Positions 7,645-16,730 of a stretch of DNA of 64,000 nt are shown here, piece by piece. The stretch's first letter is position 1. Each line of letters begins with the position of its first letter. Under the pieces are notes generated by a model, which made no database searches, was not told where the DNA came from, and worked only from the letters and a program-made list of their open reading frames with translations. The stretch is from Devosia limi DSM 17137 (lineage in GTDB: Bacteria; Pseudomonadota; Alphaproteobacteria; Rhizobiales; Devosiaceae): NCBI RefSeq assembly GCF_900128975.1, contig NZ_FQVC01000009.1, positions 1 to 64,000 on the forward strand, written 5' to 3'. The position numbers and the translations under genes are program-made.

Positions 7645-8540
7645 GAGACCGTTTGAGAAGTGCATTGAACGGTTTGTGCTTGCGTGATTCAAGCTTTGGA
7701 TGTGGACCCCAGCGACGCGTGACCGGATGGCCGAAATTGAGCAGAAGACCAAGCGCTACCCGACGGATCTGACCGAGGAGGAGTGGGGGCGGATACAGCT
7801 GTTCCTGCCTAGCCTTGCGAAAAGCGGGCGTCCGGTTGAGACGGATTTGCGCGAGGTTTTGAACGCGATCCGCTATCTGGCCCGCTCTGGCGGCGGCTGG
7901 CGCATGCTACCGAAGGATTTCCCGCCCTGGCAGACCGTCTACTGGTGGTTTCGTCGCTTCGTCCGGCGTTTCATGTTCCGGACGATCCACGACGTGGCGC
8001 TGATGCTCGATCGCGAGCGGTCCGGGCGCGAGGCGAGCCCCTCGGGCGGCGTCATCGACAGCCAGTCGGTCAAGGCTCCCGAAGCAAAAACAAGAGGTTA
8101 CGACGCCGGCAAGAAGATCGTCGGGTGCAAGCGTCACATCGCCGTGGACACCGATGGTCGCCTACTGATGGTCAATCTCACCACCGCCGACATCTCCGAC
8201 AGCGCCGGCGCCCAGTTGATCCTCGACAGCCTGCGCAAGCGCTGGCCCTGGCTCAAGCATCTTTTCGCCGATGGCGCCTACGACCGCACCAAGCTCATGG
8301 ATAAGGCCGCCTTTCTCGACTTCACCGTCGAGATCATCAGGCGTTGTGATACGGCCCAGGGCTTCGAAGTCCTCCCGCGCCGTTGGGCGTCGAGCGCACT
8401 CTCGGATGGATGAGCCGACGGCGCCGTCTCGTGCGCGATTACGAAGAGCGTATCGATTGCTCCGATGCCATGATCCACGTCGCCCTCGGAAGCCTCCTCC
8501 TCAGGCGCATCGCCCACAAATAGGAGTTCTCAAACGGCTC
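7645..8540 (+). mobile_element. IS5-family insertion sequence (about 0.9 kb) with TAA target duplication
   Basis: Ends are GAGACCGTTTGAGAA (left) and, reverse-complemented, GAGCCGTTTGAGAA (right), differing by one inserted base. TAA at 7642-7644 and 8541-8543 is a TNA target duplication typical of the IS1031/IS5 groups. The transposase inside is frameshifted. A more decayed relative lies at 62218. Confidence 0.8.
7727..8523 (+). pseudogene. IS5-family transposase with a one-base deletion
   Basis: MAEIEQKTKRYPTDLTEEEW opens a DDE transposase: [27 protein letters not shown] (first D), [25 protein letters not shown] (second D). At about 8386 the run CGCCGTTGGGCGTCGAG lacks one base relative to the usual RRWVVERTLGW codons. 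The frame stops at 8413, while the missing end ([20 protein letters not shown] to LLLRRIAHK) is readable in the next frame to 8523. The catalytic Glu lies in the shifted part, so this copy should be inactive. Confidence 0.85.
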
Positions 8541-8811
8541 TAAGCCTCCGTGCCTCGGCTACACGGCCGATCCAAATGGAGCAGGTAAACGTGTCCGACA
8601 TCGCAAACCGCGCTCTAGCTCTATATATAGGCATATTCGATCGCGCCGCTTCGTTCTTGCTCGCGAAGCACCTAACGCTGCGGCAATCTACAGTAGAGAG
8701 AAACCAGCACATTCCCAACATTGGTACGGCAGGGGACGTTGTTGCCGCAGAGACCATTCGGCAAGATGGCGCCAATCAGATTGGCCCTAGATAGTCATGG
8801 CTGTGTCGCCT

Positions 8812-9483
8812 CTATCGCCGCAGGACGCGCGCCATCAGCACTAGTCCGCCCGACAGATAAATTACCCCGCCAATACCTAGCATAATGACGCCACCCAGTT
8901 GCTGATCGACGAGAACGGGAAGTCCACCCGTGGAAGATTGCAGGTGGTCACCGTATATTGAACGCGGCGCCAGCCCAATAAGGGCGCCAAGCAGGGTCAT
9001 GTGCATTGAGGTGAAGAACAGCGCCATGGCACCGGCCAGCGCCGCGATGCGTCTGGTTTCCCCGGTGCTGGCTAACGCCACCAGCCAAACGAGTAGCGAC
9101 ACAAGGGCAAAGCTCGCCTGCTCAGCGGCAAGTGCCCAGGGCTGGGTGCGAGAAGCGTGGTGCAGCGCCGGGGCGTGCCAGCCCCAGACGACCACCAGGT
9201 CGATGACGCTGACGGCAATCGGCAGAGCGAGCTGCGAGCGCAGCCAGTTCCGCCGGGCGACCAAGGGGCCGATCCCCGCGGCCAACAATGGTATACCGAT
9301 GCCCACCACGGTCATGTGCAGGGTCATATGGGCCGCAAAGCTTCCGCGCACCATGCCGGGCAACGGTCCAGCCCATGCCAGGGCGAGGACGGCAATTCCG
9401 GTCATAGTCAGCAAGCGGTCAATCATTGGCAGATCGCGAGTTAGAGCAAAGGTGGCAATAAACACGGCCACTGCCAAAAGCAT
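8812..9483 (-). CDS. ctaG: CtaG-type (caa3) cytochrome c oxidase assembly membrane protein
   Basis: A 223-residue seven-helix protein of the Caa3_CtaG family: AAHMTLHMTVVGIGIPLLAAG, VWGWHAPALHHAS, FFTSMHMTLLGALIGLAPRS, DQQLGGVIMLG. Conserved His/Met pairs in membrane segments fit copper delivery to the CuB site of heme-copper oxidases. It may start at a downstream Met (9426) since the first segment is short. It is divergent from a pseudoazurin gene; a 21-bp repeated motif sits between them. No oxidase subunit gene is in the window. Confidence 0.85.
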   Translation of the reverse strand: MLLAVAVFIATFALTRDLPMIDRLLTMTGIAVLALAWAGPLPGMVRGSFAAHMTLHMTVVGIGIPLLAAGIGPLVARRNWLRSQLALPIAVSVIDLVVVWGWHAPALHHASRTQPWALAAEQASFALVSLLVWLVALASTGETRRIAALAGAMALFFTSMHMTLLGALIGLAPRSIYGDHLQSSTGGLPVLVDQQLGGVIMLGIGGVIYLSGGLVLMARVLRR

Positions 9484-9667
9484 GCAGGCGCCAGGATCAC
9501 CTCAGGAGCCGGTGCCGCTCCTCGGGGTATTTGGACCGAAATTGAACTCGTTGTCGATGAGGCCGCGAGTTCGCATGTGCCGGATGTGTCGCATCGATCG
9601 GTCTGCCAATTATCAGTCAGCGACACACGTCCATGCGGTACTAGTCTGGTGTTAGACGAACTGCGGG

Positions 9668-9688
9668 TGCGCATCGATGTCGCAGTGC
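9668..9688 (+). promoter_or_regulatory. 21-bp repeated motif, copy 1 (upstream of pseudoazurin 1)
   Basis: Contains GCGCATCGATGTCGCAG flanked by T and TGC. It is identical to copy 2 (14406), with one difference in copy 3 (53839, minus) and one in copy 4 (63201). On the other strand it reads GCGACATCGATGCGC, close to the RegA/RegR/ActR box GNGRCRTTNNGNCGC. It lies 160 bases before the pseudoazurin ATG and could also serve ctaG. Confidence 0.6.
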
Positions 9689-9848
9689 CGAAGCTGGCTC
9701 TTTGGTCTATTAACGTTTGGTGGAGAAGCTGCACACTCTCCCATTAACGAGATTGCTGTCGGCACCTCCCTTAGTCTCGTGGTAATATTCTACTTTTCCG
9801 ATGCTCCCCACTCACTTCATTGTAAGTTTTAAAACGGAGAAAGACGTC

Positions 9849-10367
9849 ATGGCAGGCCGACCAAAAGATCAAAAAGCAAATTTGCTCAACTCGCAGTTAA
9901 AGGTGTCACGGCGAACCTTGATTCAAGGTGCCTCTACTCTGTTCGTGAGCACGCTAGCATTCGGTGGCGCGGCCGTCGCGCAGTCTGTAGGAACTGAGCA
10001 TCGAGTGCAAATGCTAAACAAGGATGGCGAGGGGCGCCGAATGCAGTTTGAACCGGCGTTCCTCAAAATTGCGCCGGGAGATACCGTTATATTTGTGCCA
10101 ACCGACAAGGGACACAATTCCGAGATCATTGCTGACGCGCTTCCAGCAGGTGGCGAGGGCTGGAAAGGCAAGATCAATGAAGAGATCTCGGTAACCCTCA
10201 CCGCGGAGGGACTCTATGGCTACAAGTGCCTACCCCATTTTGGCATGGGTATGGTCGGGTTGATTCAGGTCGGCGAAGACATTTCGAACATGCAAGCTAT
10301 ACAGGAAGCTAAACTTCCTCCAAAAGCGGCAGACCGGATGGAGGAATTGCTGCAACAGGTTGGCTAG
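9849..10367 (+). CDS. pseudoazurin-like cupredoxin, TAT-exported (copy 1)
   Basis: 172 residues from MAGRPKDQK; GGAG precedes the ATG by about 9 bases. SRRTLIQGASTLFVSTLAFGGAAVAQ is a TAT-type signal (SRRTLI). The mature part is a type 1 copper protein: HRVQMLNKDGEGRRMQFEPA, DKGHNSE (His ligand), YKCLPHFGMGM (Cys, His and Met ligands). Pseudoazurin carries electrons in the periplasm to copper enzymes such as nitrite reductase or to oxidases. A close paralogue is at 63361. Upstream lies the 21-bp motif shared with that paralogue. Confidence 0.92.
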   Translation: MAGRPKDQKANLLNSQLKVSRRTLIQGASTLFVSTLAFGGAAVAQSVGTEHRVQMLNKDGEGRRMQFEPAFLKIAPGDTVIFVPTDKGHNSEIIADALPAGGEGWKGKINEEISVTLTAEGLYGYKCLPHFGMGMVGLIQVGEDISNMQAIQEAKLPPKAADRMEELLQQVG

Positions 10368-10673
10368 CATTGCTTGTTTGGCAGCAAATACCGAGTGAGT
10401 AGCAATGGGTGGCTAGCCATTCATTAAGTTGCATATGTGCATTTTGTTCCCGTTCGCGGTCATTTCGAGCGCGAACAGGCGTGACTATGACGAAACCACC
10501 CTGCTGCTCCGCCACCTCGATGACGTTTTTCATGCCCGTAATTGACGGCTTCCTAATTGGGAGGAATATGCCGTGCTCCCCACCACGGCCATTGATGCTG
10601 TGCATCAAGGCGGCGTTGTGCAGATGCAACGCCGCAAGACTCTTTCGTCCGTTGCCTCGCATCCTGTTCCGGG
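10368..10673. other. intergenic stretch without a supported gene
   Basis: A minus-strand frame covers it (10309-10662) but runs antisense into pseudoazurin and shows no recognisable domain. No repeat or RNA structure was noted. Confidence 0.35.
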
Positions 10674-11072
10674 ATGAATTATAACCGGGCCATGAACAGG
10701 TTCCTGCTGCTGATGGCTATGCTGTTTGGATTGGCCGCCGTTCCGGGGCCGGCTATGGCTAGCGTCGCGGCAAGTGGCCAGTTCTGGACGATCGCCAGCC
10801 AGGAGCTATGCGTTGAGGCGGAGGCGTCCCAACGCAGCGCGCCAGCGTTCAAACGCTGTTCCAAGAAGATCAACGGGCACGTGATATCCTGCCAGCAGGC
10901 AATTGATGTCTTGGTCTTCGTGCACGAGTGCTGTCTCTATGCGCAAGCCGCGGTGTTCGCAGCGGCGCAGGACAGCGCCATTACTGCCCTGGGCGACGAC
11001 GGGCGTTTCCGACCTCCGCGAACCGCCTATGAACGCCGGCGACAAAGGCCGCTCCAAATCCCCCAATTCTGA
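10674..11072 (+). CDS. small secreted hypothetical protein
   Basis: 132 residues; MNRFLLLMAMLFGLAAVPGPAMA is a clear signal peptide, with translation perhaps starting at this second Met (10692). The mature part has ELCVEAEA, RCSKKINGHVISCQQ and ends DGRFRPPRTAYERRR. The ending FRPPR is shared by short exported proteins that sit in copper and metal islands; the function is unknown. The middle (LVFVHECCLYAQAAVF) looks locally scrambled, so a compensated frameshift is possible. It lies 36 bases before an L,D-transpeptidase and may be in one transcript with it. Confidence 0.55.
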   Translation: MNYNRAMNRFLLLMAMLFGLAAVPGPAMASVAASGQFWTIASQELCVEAEASQRSAPAFKRCSKKINGHVISCQQAIDVLVFVHECCLYAQAAVFAAAQDSAITALGDDGRFRPPRTAYERRRQRPLQIPQF

Positions 11073-11108
11073 TCTCTTGAGAGGCAGTCGCGAAGGCTGC
11101 TGGATGAC

Positions 11109-11780
11109 ATGCATATCACCATGATTTCGCGCCGGCACATGATGCTGGGTGCCACAAGCCTTGCTGCACTGGCTCTGGCCGGCTGCACGACCACCAAACC
11201 CACGATACCCGTTGCGCCTCCCGCACCCGCGATCCCGCCCGAATACCTCGCCATGTATGCGGCCATACCGGATGAGCGTTTTCCCATTCCGGCGGCCCGC
11301 ATCGATCTGATCGACCCGATATACTGGCGGCAGGAAGTGGCCAACATCACTGGTGAGAAACCGGGCGTAGTGGTGGTCGATACGCCGAACCGCTTCCTCT
11401 ACTGGACGATGGAGAACGGCCGGGCCATGCGCTATGGCGTAGGCATCGGCCGGGAGGGCTTTGCCTGGGAAGGCCGCGGCCATATCGCCTATGGTCGCGA
11501 ATGGCCGACCTGGACGCCCCCATCCGACATGATCAATCGGCAGCCCGAACTTGAACCTTACCGGAACGGCATGGAGCCAGGCCCGGAAAACCCGCTGGGA
11601 GCTCGCGCGCTCTACATTCACCAGGGCAATCGGGACACTCTCTATCGCCTGCACGGAAATATGGACGCCAATTCAATCGGGAAGGCCGTGTCCAGCGGTT
11701 GCGTACGGCTGCTCTTCCAGGATGTCATCGACCTCTATGATCGGGTCCGGTGGGGCGCGCCAATCGTGGTCGTGCAATAG
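11109..11780 (+). CDS. L,D-transpeptidase lipoprotein (YkuD domain)
   Basis: 223 residues. The signal ends in the lipobox LALAGC, so it is anchored as a lipoprotein. The YkuD domain spans about residues 85-220 with the catalytic signature HGNMDANSIGKAVSSGCVRL. These enzymes make 3-3 cross-links in peptidoglycan or attach outer-membrane lipoproteins to it, using a Cys nucleophile that is sensitive to copper. It follows the secreted protein at 10674 and precedes lnt in the opposite direction. One of three L,D-transpeptidases in the window. Confidence 0.92.
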   Translation: MHITMISRRHMMLGATSLAALALAGCTTTKPTIPVAPPAPAIPPEYLAMYAAIPDERFPIPAARIDLIDPIYWRQEVANITGEKPGVVVVDTPNRFLYWTMENGRAMRYGVGIGREGFAWEGRGHIAYGREWPTWTPPSDMINRQPELEPYRNGMEPGPENPLGARALYIHQGNRDTLYRLHGNMDANSIGKAVSSGCVRLLFQDVIDLYDRVRWGAPIVVVQ

Positions 11781-11789
11781 CCGAGGCAA

Positions 11790-11818
11790 TGGAAGGCCGG
11801 CGCCTCATCGGCCTTCCA
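11790..11818 (+). terminator. hairpin after the L,D-transpeptidase gene
   Basis: Stem TGGAAGGCC / GGCCTTCCA with an 11-base loop starts 10 bases after the stop codon. There is no strong T tract, so termination strength is uncertain. Confidence 0.5.
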
Positions 11819-12028
11819 CCTATTCCTATCCTGCGCCTTCGAGTGCTCTCAACACTCCTGAAAAGTGGCTGTTGAGCCGATGCGAAGTTGATAAGTCAGT
11901 ATTGAAAGAGCTTCTCGGTAAGCGGCAATCTGATCGCCCTCCGTCATCGGGACTTTGAAACGATGCAGCGATAAACAGCGTCTGAGGTGGGGGCCAATGT
12001 GTTTTTACGAACCGTGTTTCTCCGGTAG

Positions 12029-13657
12029 TCAAACCGCTCTGCGGCGCCCGGCGCGTGAAACCACCAGCGAAATCAGCAGACCTGCCAGCAGGGCAATCAG
12101 CAGCGGCCAATGGCGCACCTGGGAGAACACCGTGCCTGCCAGCCGTTGATGGGGGCGCACATCCAGCACCGCCATCTGCAGCGGCTCGATCTGCCCCGTG
12201 ACGCGCCCCAGCGGGTCGGTGGCGAAGGTCAGCCCGGTATTGGCGGCACGAACCAGGCTCAGACCTTCCTCGACCGCCCGCACCCGCGCATGATGAGCAT
12301 GCTGGGCCGGTCCGATCGAGCCGTCGAACCAGGCGTCATTGGTGATGTTGAGGATGAACTGCGCGCCGGCCGTATCGCCCAGATCGCCTGAAAACAGAAT
12401 CTCGTAGCAGATCAGCGCCAAAAACGCCGGGGTATTGGGCAGGCTCGTCAGCCGACGCCGCGCATCGCCATGCGCCCAGCCCTCGGCGCCCGGAACGAAC
12501 TGCTTGATACCAAGCTTCGAAAAGAACTGGCTGAACGGCAGGAACTCGCCAAACGGCACGAGATGGGACTTGTCGTAGGACGCAATGACCTCGCCATTGG
12601 TGTTGATCGCCATCAGCGCATTGAACGGTGGCCCCGAGCTTTGGCTCTGGTCCAACGCGTATTGTTGCCGCGGAATTCCCGCCAGCAATGTGGTGGTTTC
12701 CGGCAGCAGCCGGGCGATCCGCGCCAGCGCATCGGGATAGCTCGACAGGAAAAACGGCAGGCTCGATTCCGGCCACACCAGATGGGTGATGTCGGCGATC
12801 CCCTGGTCGGCCGGGTCCATCCGCATTTCTGACAGCATCAGCAACCGGTCGATCAGCGCCACCGGATCGGCATTGCCCCAGTCGGCATGCTCATAGACCA
12901 GCGGCTGCACCAGCCGCATGGCGATATCAGTGCGTTCCGTCGAAACGGTGCGGGGCAGGCGATTGTGGCCATAACCAAGTTGCGCCGCAATAACCGCCAT
13001 GGCGATAAAAAACGGCAGGAGGCGGCGGCTGAGGCTACGGCCGTCGGCAGGCCAGATCAGCGCGGGGGTCATCGCCAGCAATGCTGCCACCAGCGTCAAC
13101 CCATAGACGCCGATCACCGAGGTGATCTGCATCATCTCGTCGGTCGGGGGCAGCGCATAGCCCAGCAGATCGAACGGAAAGCCGGTCAGCACATGGCCGC
13201 GCGCCCATTCGGCGATGGTTACGAAAGTGGCGAGCGTCACGACACGCCAGGGACCATGGCTCCAGAACAGATGAGCCAAGGCGCTGCCCAGGCCCCAGAA
13301 GAAGGCGATCAACGCTGCCAAGGCGAGAATGGCAAAAGGCATGAGGGCGATCATGATCCCGCCACTCACTAAAAATGCCGTGCCTATCCAATGGAAAGCG
13401 ACTGTGAAATAGCCCCACCCAAAGGCAAAGCCGATCGCAAATGCCGGGCCGAACAGGCGTCGCCAGCCCCGGCCGCGCTCCGCGCCATCGAGGCACCAGA
13501 CCCAAAGCGGGAAGCTCACGAAGAGGGCGGGGACAACGAAAAGCGGTGGGATGGACAGACCGGCAACGGCGCCGGCCACCACCAGCAGCAGGAAACGGCG
13601 CCAACCATGGCTCAGCATGGCTATATCGGCCAGCCAGGTCATGAAAGCCTTGTCCAC
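12029..13657 (-). CDS. lnt: apolipoprotein N-acyltransferase (copy 1)
   Basis: 542 residues, full length. Six N-terminal hydrophobic helices precede a nitrilase domain. The catalytic triad is visible: Glu in WPESSLPFF, Lys in SYDKSHLVPFGEFLPF, Cys in ICYEILFSG. It adds the third acyl chain to lipoproteins in the inner membrane. Another 542-residue copy, nearly identical in protein and similar in flanking DNA, lies at 45449. Lnt is normally single-copy and chromosomal. The His-rich protein gene at 13794 is divergent from it. Confidence 0.95.
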   Translation of the reverse strand: MDKAFMTWLADIAMLSHGWRRFLLLVVAGAVAGLSIPPLFVVPALFVSFPLWVWCLDGAERGRGWRRLFGPAFAIGFAFGWGYFTVAFHWIGTAFLVSGGIMIALMPFAILALAALIAFFWGLGSALAHLFWSHGPWRVVTLATFVTIAEWARGHVLTGFPFDLLGYALPPTDEMMQITSVIGVYGLTLVAALLAMTPALIWPADGRSLSRRLLPFFIAMAVIAAQLGYGHNRLPRTVSTERTDIAMRLVQPLVYEHADWGNADPVALIDRLLMLSEMRMDPADQGIADITHLVWPESSLPFFLSSYPDALARIARLLPETTTLLAGIPRQQYALDQSQSSGPPFNALMAINTNGEVIASYDKSHLVPFGEFLPFSQFFSKLGIKQFVPGAEGWAHGDARRRLTSLPNTPAFLALICYEILFSGDLGDTAGAQFILNITNDAWFDGSIGPAQHAHHARVRAVEEGLSLVRAANTGLTFATDPLGRVTGQIEPLQMAVLDVRPHQRLAGTVFSQVRHWPLLIALLAGLLISLVVSRAGRRRAV

Positions 13658-13793
13658 GAATCAAAGTGCATGCGGCAAACTCACCGGAAGGGCCAAGTGC
13701 GTCAAGGAAGACACGATTTCACTTTGCCGGCATCGAGGAACGCAGCAGCTGAGCCGCAGTTGTTGCCGACCGACATGGCAAAGGAGAGTTATA

Positions 13794-13979
13794 GTGGCGA
13801 AGGAAACCCCCGGCCAACATCATGATCATCCCGGCCACAAACCTGGCGACCTCGACTCGCATGGTCACCGTGATAAACCCGCACCGGAGAATCCAGGCGA
13901 ACATCACGATCATCAAGACCACGAACTAGGCGATTTTGACCAACACGGTCACCGTGACAAGAGCGGCACCAGGACGTAG
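13794..13979 (+). CDS. small His/Asp-rich tandem-repeat protein
   Basis: 61 residues from a GTG start; AAGGAGAG at 13781-13788 gives ideal spacing and fixes the start. After MAKETPG come two copies of a roughly 25-residue unit: first GQHHDHPGHKPGDLDSHGHR, then GEHHDHQDHELGDFDQHGHR, separated by a DKPAPENP linker. There is no signal peptide or membrane segment, so it should be cytosolic. HHDH and HGH clusters suggest binding of several Ni, Co, Zn or Cu ions, i.e. a buffer or chaperone. I know no named family. A strong hairpin terminator follows. Confidence 0.7.
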   Translation: MAKETPGQHHDHPGHKPGDLDSHGHRDKPAPENPGEHHDHQDHELGDFDQHGHRDKSGTRT

Positions 13980-13988
13980 TCCAGGTCA

Positions 13989-14014
13989 AGAAAGGGTCGC
14001 TAGCGGCCCTTTCT
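13989..14014 (+). terminator. Rho-independent-like terminator of the His-rich gene
   Basis: AGAAAGGG and CCCTTTCT arms enclose a loop holding GCTAGC. The hairpin begins 10 bases after the stop at 13979 and ends in TTTCTC. Confidence 0.65.
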
Positions 14015-14405
14015 CATGCCCTCCGTATTTCAATGCTCCTTTGACGGTCTGTGCATCTTGAGGATTGTTCACGTATCGACGCGGTGAGAAGGGACGCTAT
14101 CCCGGCTCTGTCGAACGAAGCAGCCTGACGATTTGGATGTGAGGACGGCCAACCAACGCAGTGCGGGGCAGTCAGATGCTTGCTTGACGTGCAGCGTGGC
14201 CAGAAAGTGATCGCAGGCTTGCGAGAAACAATAACCGGCTGACCGACAATGACGCGGAAGGTGATGGGGGCAGGCCGGTGTTGCGCTAAAAGGGCGTGAT
14301 ACCTACCGCGTCATCAGCCCACGGCTAGAAACTTTATGCTGTGTCAGTTCCGCGGACGTTGGCCGCCCAGCTGAAGCAGACCCGACAGCGTCGTTATAGC
14401 GAACA
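14015..14405. other. intergenic stretch without a supported gene
   Basis: About 390 bases with no convincing frame on either strand. It ends at the 21-bp motif that precedes the 49-aa membrane protein. Confidence 0.4.
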
Positions 14406-14426
14406 TGCGCATCGATGTCGCAGTGC
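14406..14426 (+). promoter_or_regulatory. 21-bp repeated motif, copy 2
   Basis: Identical to copy 1 at 9668 over all 21 bases. It ends 44 bases before the ATG of the 49-aa membrane protein; copy 3 has 48 bases between motif and ATG before the paralogue at 53641. Such similar spacing supports a regulatory role. Confidence 0.65.
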
Positions 14427-14470
14427 ATTGAGCTGATGCGATGCTTACAACCTTTGAAAAAGGAGCTTCG

Positions 14471-14620
14471 ATGAGCGCATCAACTCTCAATCAGGCCGGT
14501 TTGCGATTACGCAAGCGGCGTTCATTAGTTCTGGGGATGTTCCTCGCCGTTTTGGTCATAAGCTTTTATGTCTATTCCATCTTCGTGATGGGTTCCGCCG
14601 CCATCATGAGGGATCTTTAG
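14471..14620 (+). CDS. 49-aa single-span membrane protein (copy 1), possibly CoxF-like
   Basis: MSASTLNQAG, then basic LRLRKRRS, one transmembrane helix (LVLGMFLAVLVISFYVYSIF) and the tail VMGSAAIMRDL. AAGGAG lies before the ATG. A paralogue at 53641 shares the basic stretch, FYVYSIxVMGSA and the DL end. Basic-helix-short-tail topology with FYV resembles the small CoxF-type proteins of alphaproteobacterial cytochrome oxidase operons. That assignment is by style and context (CtaG, Sco, PCu(A)C), not by firm homology. Confidence 0.65.
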   Translation: MSASTLNQAGLRLRKRRSLVLGMFLAVLVISFYVYSIFVMGSAAIMRDL

Positions 14621-14654
14621 GTCGCAGGGACTGAAGTGCTGCCGCTTCGGTGGG

Positions 14655-14910
14655 CTACGAAGTTAGACTCGCTTGGCTTGCTCTTCGTATTCCACGGGGC
14701 TGAGCTAGCCCAGTGTAGAGCTACGGTGCTCGGGGTGTAGAAGCGCTAGATATAGTCGAACACATCGGCATTGGCACCGCCCTGATGCTATAGACATTGA
14801 GGGCGGTGCGTTTGGTCTTAAGCGATGAGAAGAAGCTCTCCATTGCCGCGTTGTCCGAAGCCTTGCTGGACTGGCTCATCGAGCAGGTGATGTGATCGTC
14901 CATCAGGCGC
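14655..14910 (-). pseudogene. IS3-family transposase C-terminal remnant
   Basis: Minus-strand reading gives MSQSSKASDNAAMESFFSSL followed by KTKRTALNVY, the conserved IS3 OrfB end (DNAMESFFSSLKTERT). Then, through frameshifts and a stop, FYTPS...LG...SP-type pieces follow. Only the last part of the rve domain remains. Decayed sequence may extend to about 15090. Confidence 0.65.
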
Positions 14911-15196
14911 TGGAGCTGCTTAGATGCCTGTTGGCCGCCCTGGATGGAGGGATGAAAAAGGCTCTCGGGTTTGCTGCGGCGCCAGATTGCCAGGACAGCG
15001 CGTATCTTATTTTCGATCTGACGGAAGCACGGAAAACATCGTGAACTCTCCAGCAGACCGGGGGGCGATTGATAGCTAAACCGGCCCGATAGGGCCAATG
15101 ATGCGTCAGACTATCACGCCGGGTTGATGAAAATGCCTACTTGCCTCTACATTTGCTCCGTGTAGTTTCCCGCACATAACAACAGGAGCATTAGCC

Positions 15197-15940
15197 GTGA
15201 ACTTTACCCGCCGTGACACTATCGTTTTGGGCGTTGCTGCGTCGGCGCTCAGCTTGTACGGGGGTGGCGTTGTCAATGCTGCTGAAGGGGACATGATTGA
15301 TGTAGCGCAGCTAATGGCACCCGCCGGGGGCGTTGCGGATCATGTTCAGGGCAGCGAGAGCGCGCCAGTCACCGTCATCGAATATGCCTCTCCCACTTGC
15401 CCGCACTGCGCCACCTTCTCTAACGAAGTGCTGCCAGCCTTAGTCAAGCAGTATGTTGATACCGGCAAGATCAAACTGATCGTCCGCCCCTTCGTGCGCA
15501 ATGTGCTGGACGCCGCCGTATTTATGCTGGCCGAGGCGGCCGGTCCGACAAATTTCCATAACGTGCTGTCGACCTATTTCCGGACCCAGACCGACTGGGC
15601 CACGTCCGAGACGCCGCGCGACGCCATCTTCGAAATTGCGACGCAGTTGGGGTTTACCCAGGCAACTTTTGACGCCGCATTGACGGATCAGGAGTTGTTC
15701 ACTGGGATGGAAGCGCTGCGCGAGCAGGCACTCAACGAATTTGGTCTCTCAGGCACCCCGACATTTTATGTCAATGGCAAGACGCTCACTGGTAATAAAA
15801 CGCTCGATCAGTTCGCCGCCGAGATCGATCCGCTAGTGCCTGCCGATTTTGTTGGCGCGAGTGCCGGCGCCGCGCCTGCGGCCGAAACCCCTGGTGCCCC
15901 CGTGGAGCCGACCACCACGCCGGTTGCGCCTACGCGGTAA
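15197..15940 (+). CDS. DsbA-family periplasmic thiol oxidoreductase
   Basis: 247 residues. The TAT-like start MNFTRRDTIVLGVAASALSLYGG leads into a thioredoxin fold with PVTVIEYASPTCPHCATFSN (active site CPHC) and the cis-Pro loop LSGTPTFYVNG. The C-terminus is a Pro/Ala-rich tail (AAETPGAPVEPTTTPVAPTR), probably unstructured. It likely oxidises or handles cysteines of exported proteins, alongside the DsbA/DsbB pair at 59656-60731. AACAGGAG precedes the GTGAAC... start. Family assignment is firm; the substrate is unknown. Confidence 0.88.
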   Translation: MNFTRRDTIVLGVAASALSLYGGGVVNAAEGDMIDVAQLMAPAGGVADHVQGSESAPVTVIEYASPTCPHCATFSNEVLPALVKQYVDTGKIKLIVRPFVRNVLDAAVFMLAEAAGPTNFHNVLSTYFRTQTDWATSETPRDAIFEIATQLGFTQATFDAALTDQELFTGMEALREQALNEFGLSGTPTFYVNGKTLTGNKTLDQFAAEIDPLVPADFVGASAGAAPAAETPGAPVEPTTTPVAPTR

Positions 15941-16079
15941 AGTCCGCAAGCTCGATCATACTTCCTCCTGGACGGGAGTGACCGTCTTATTTGATCCCAA
16001 TGACTACGTTGGGTATGGTAGCTCGTGCTGTTGATGAGAGCGACGCGCTTAATTTTCCGGCGGTTACGAGACGCTGATC

Positions 16080-16400
16080 GTCCAAGCGGGATCCGTCGCA
16101 CAAGGACTGGGTGCCAGAGGCGTCGGCAGAGGCCGGTCCAGTTGCTGAAGCGCCTCTACCTTACCGGTTGGCAATCGGATCGGGACCGTGCTGCCGCATT
16201 GATCCAGGAGCGATCGAGGCGGCTGCTGAGCAACTTGCGGCGGCAGGCTGAGTGACGCACCATTGTGGCCGAGTGCGCCTAATTGGGCTCGGGTGAACGC
16301 CGGGGCCGCCTCGGAGCAATCTAACTTTATTGCTCTAGTTCTGCTGCCACTTAAGTCTGCGGCAAGGGTTGCCTGTTAGGAGTTCTGCAGGAGGACAGGC
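16080..16400 (+). repeat. non-coding block duplicated at about 47325-47706
   Basis: The stretch GGATCCGTCGCAC-AAGGACTGGGTGCCAGAGG..., ending TCTGCTGCCACTTAAGTC and GGTTGCCTGTTAG before the 109-aa gene, is clearly similar to the one before the 106-aa gene at 47707. Frames in it are not conserved between copies, so a leader or promoter is more likely than a protein. Confidence 0.55.
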
Positions 16401-16730
16401 ATGCTAAACAAGATAAAAACCGAACTTAGTGAGTTACTGTTCCTGAGTAGAGATGCGCTGCATATCCACATCGGCTTGGGCATCTACATTGCGGCCATGG
16501 TGTTATTCCGGCGTGGTCCCGCAAGCATCGTTCCATGGTTAGTTGTTCTCGTCGCGCAATTGGCGAACGAACTGCTAGACGGCATACATCACGGCGCGCT
16601 GGACATCGATGTCACTGGCGCCCTCAGGGACATCGGCAATACAATGCTCTGGCCGACCGTGGTGCTCCTCATTGCCCGGCGGTTTGACAAAAAACGCAAT
16701 TGCCCGAAGCTGAGCTACCAAGGTCGATAG
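16401..16730 (+). CDS. 109-aa membrane protein of unknown function (copy 1)
   Basis: GGAGG before ATG. MLNKIKTELSELLFLSRDAL, then HIHIGLGIYIAAMVLFRR, PWLVVLVAQLANELLDG and WPTVVLLIARRF make two to three membrane helices with a His/Asp-rich loop (IHHGALDIDVTGALRD). Copy 2 at 47707 is almost identical up to ARRFxKK. The C-terminal residues then differ because an A-run before the end has 6 A here and 7 there, which shifts the frame. VanZ-like proteins have similar HxHxGL...ANE motifs, but I do not claim membership. Confidence 0.7.
   Translation: MLNKIKTELSELLFLSRDALHIHIGLGIYIAAMVLFRRGPASIVPWLVVLVAQLANELLDGIHHGALDIDVTGALRDIGNTMLWPTVVLLIARRFDKKRNCPKLSYQGR

Noticed and set aside
8576..8794. 72-codon plus-strand frame after the IS5 element
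   Set aside because: No ribosome site, no recognisable domain and an overlapping frame of similar quality on the other strand.
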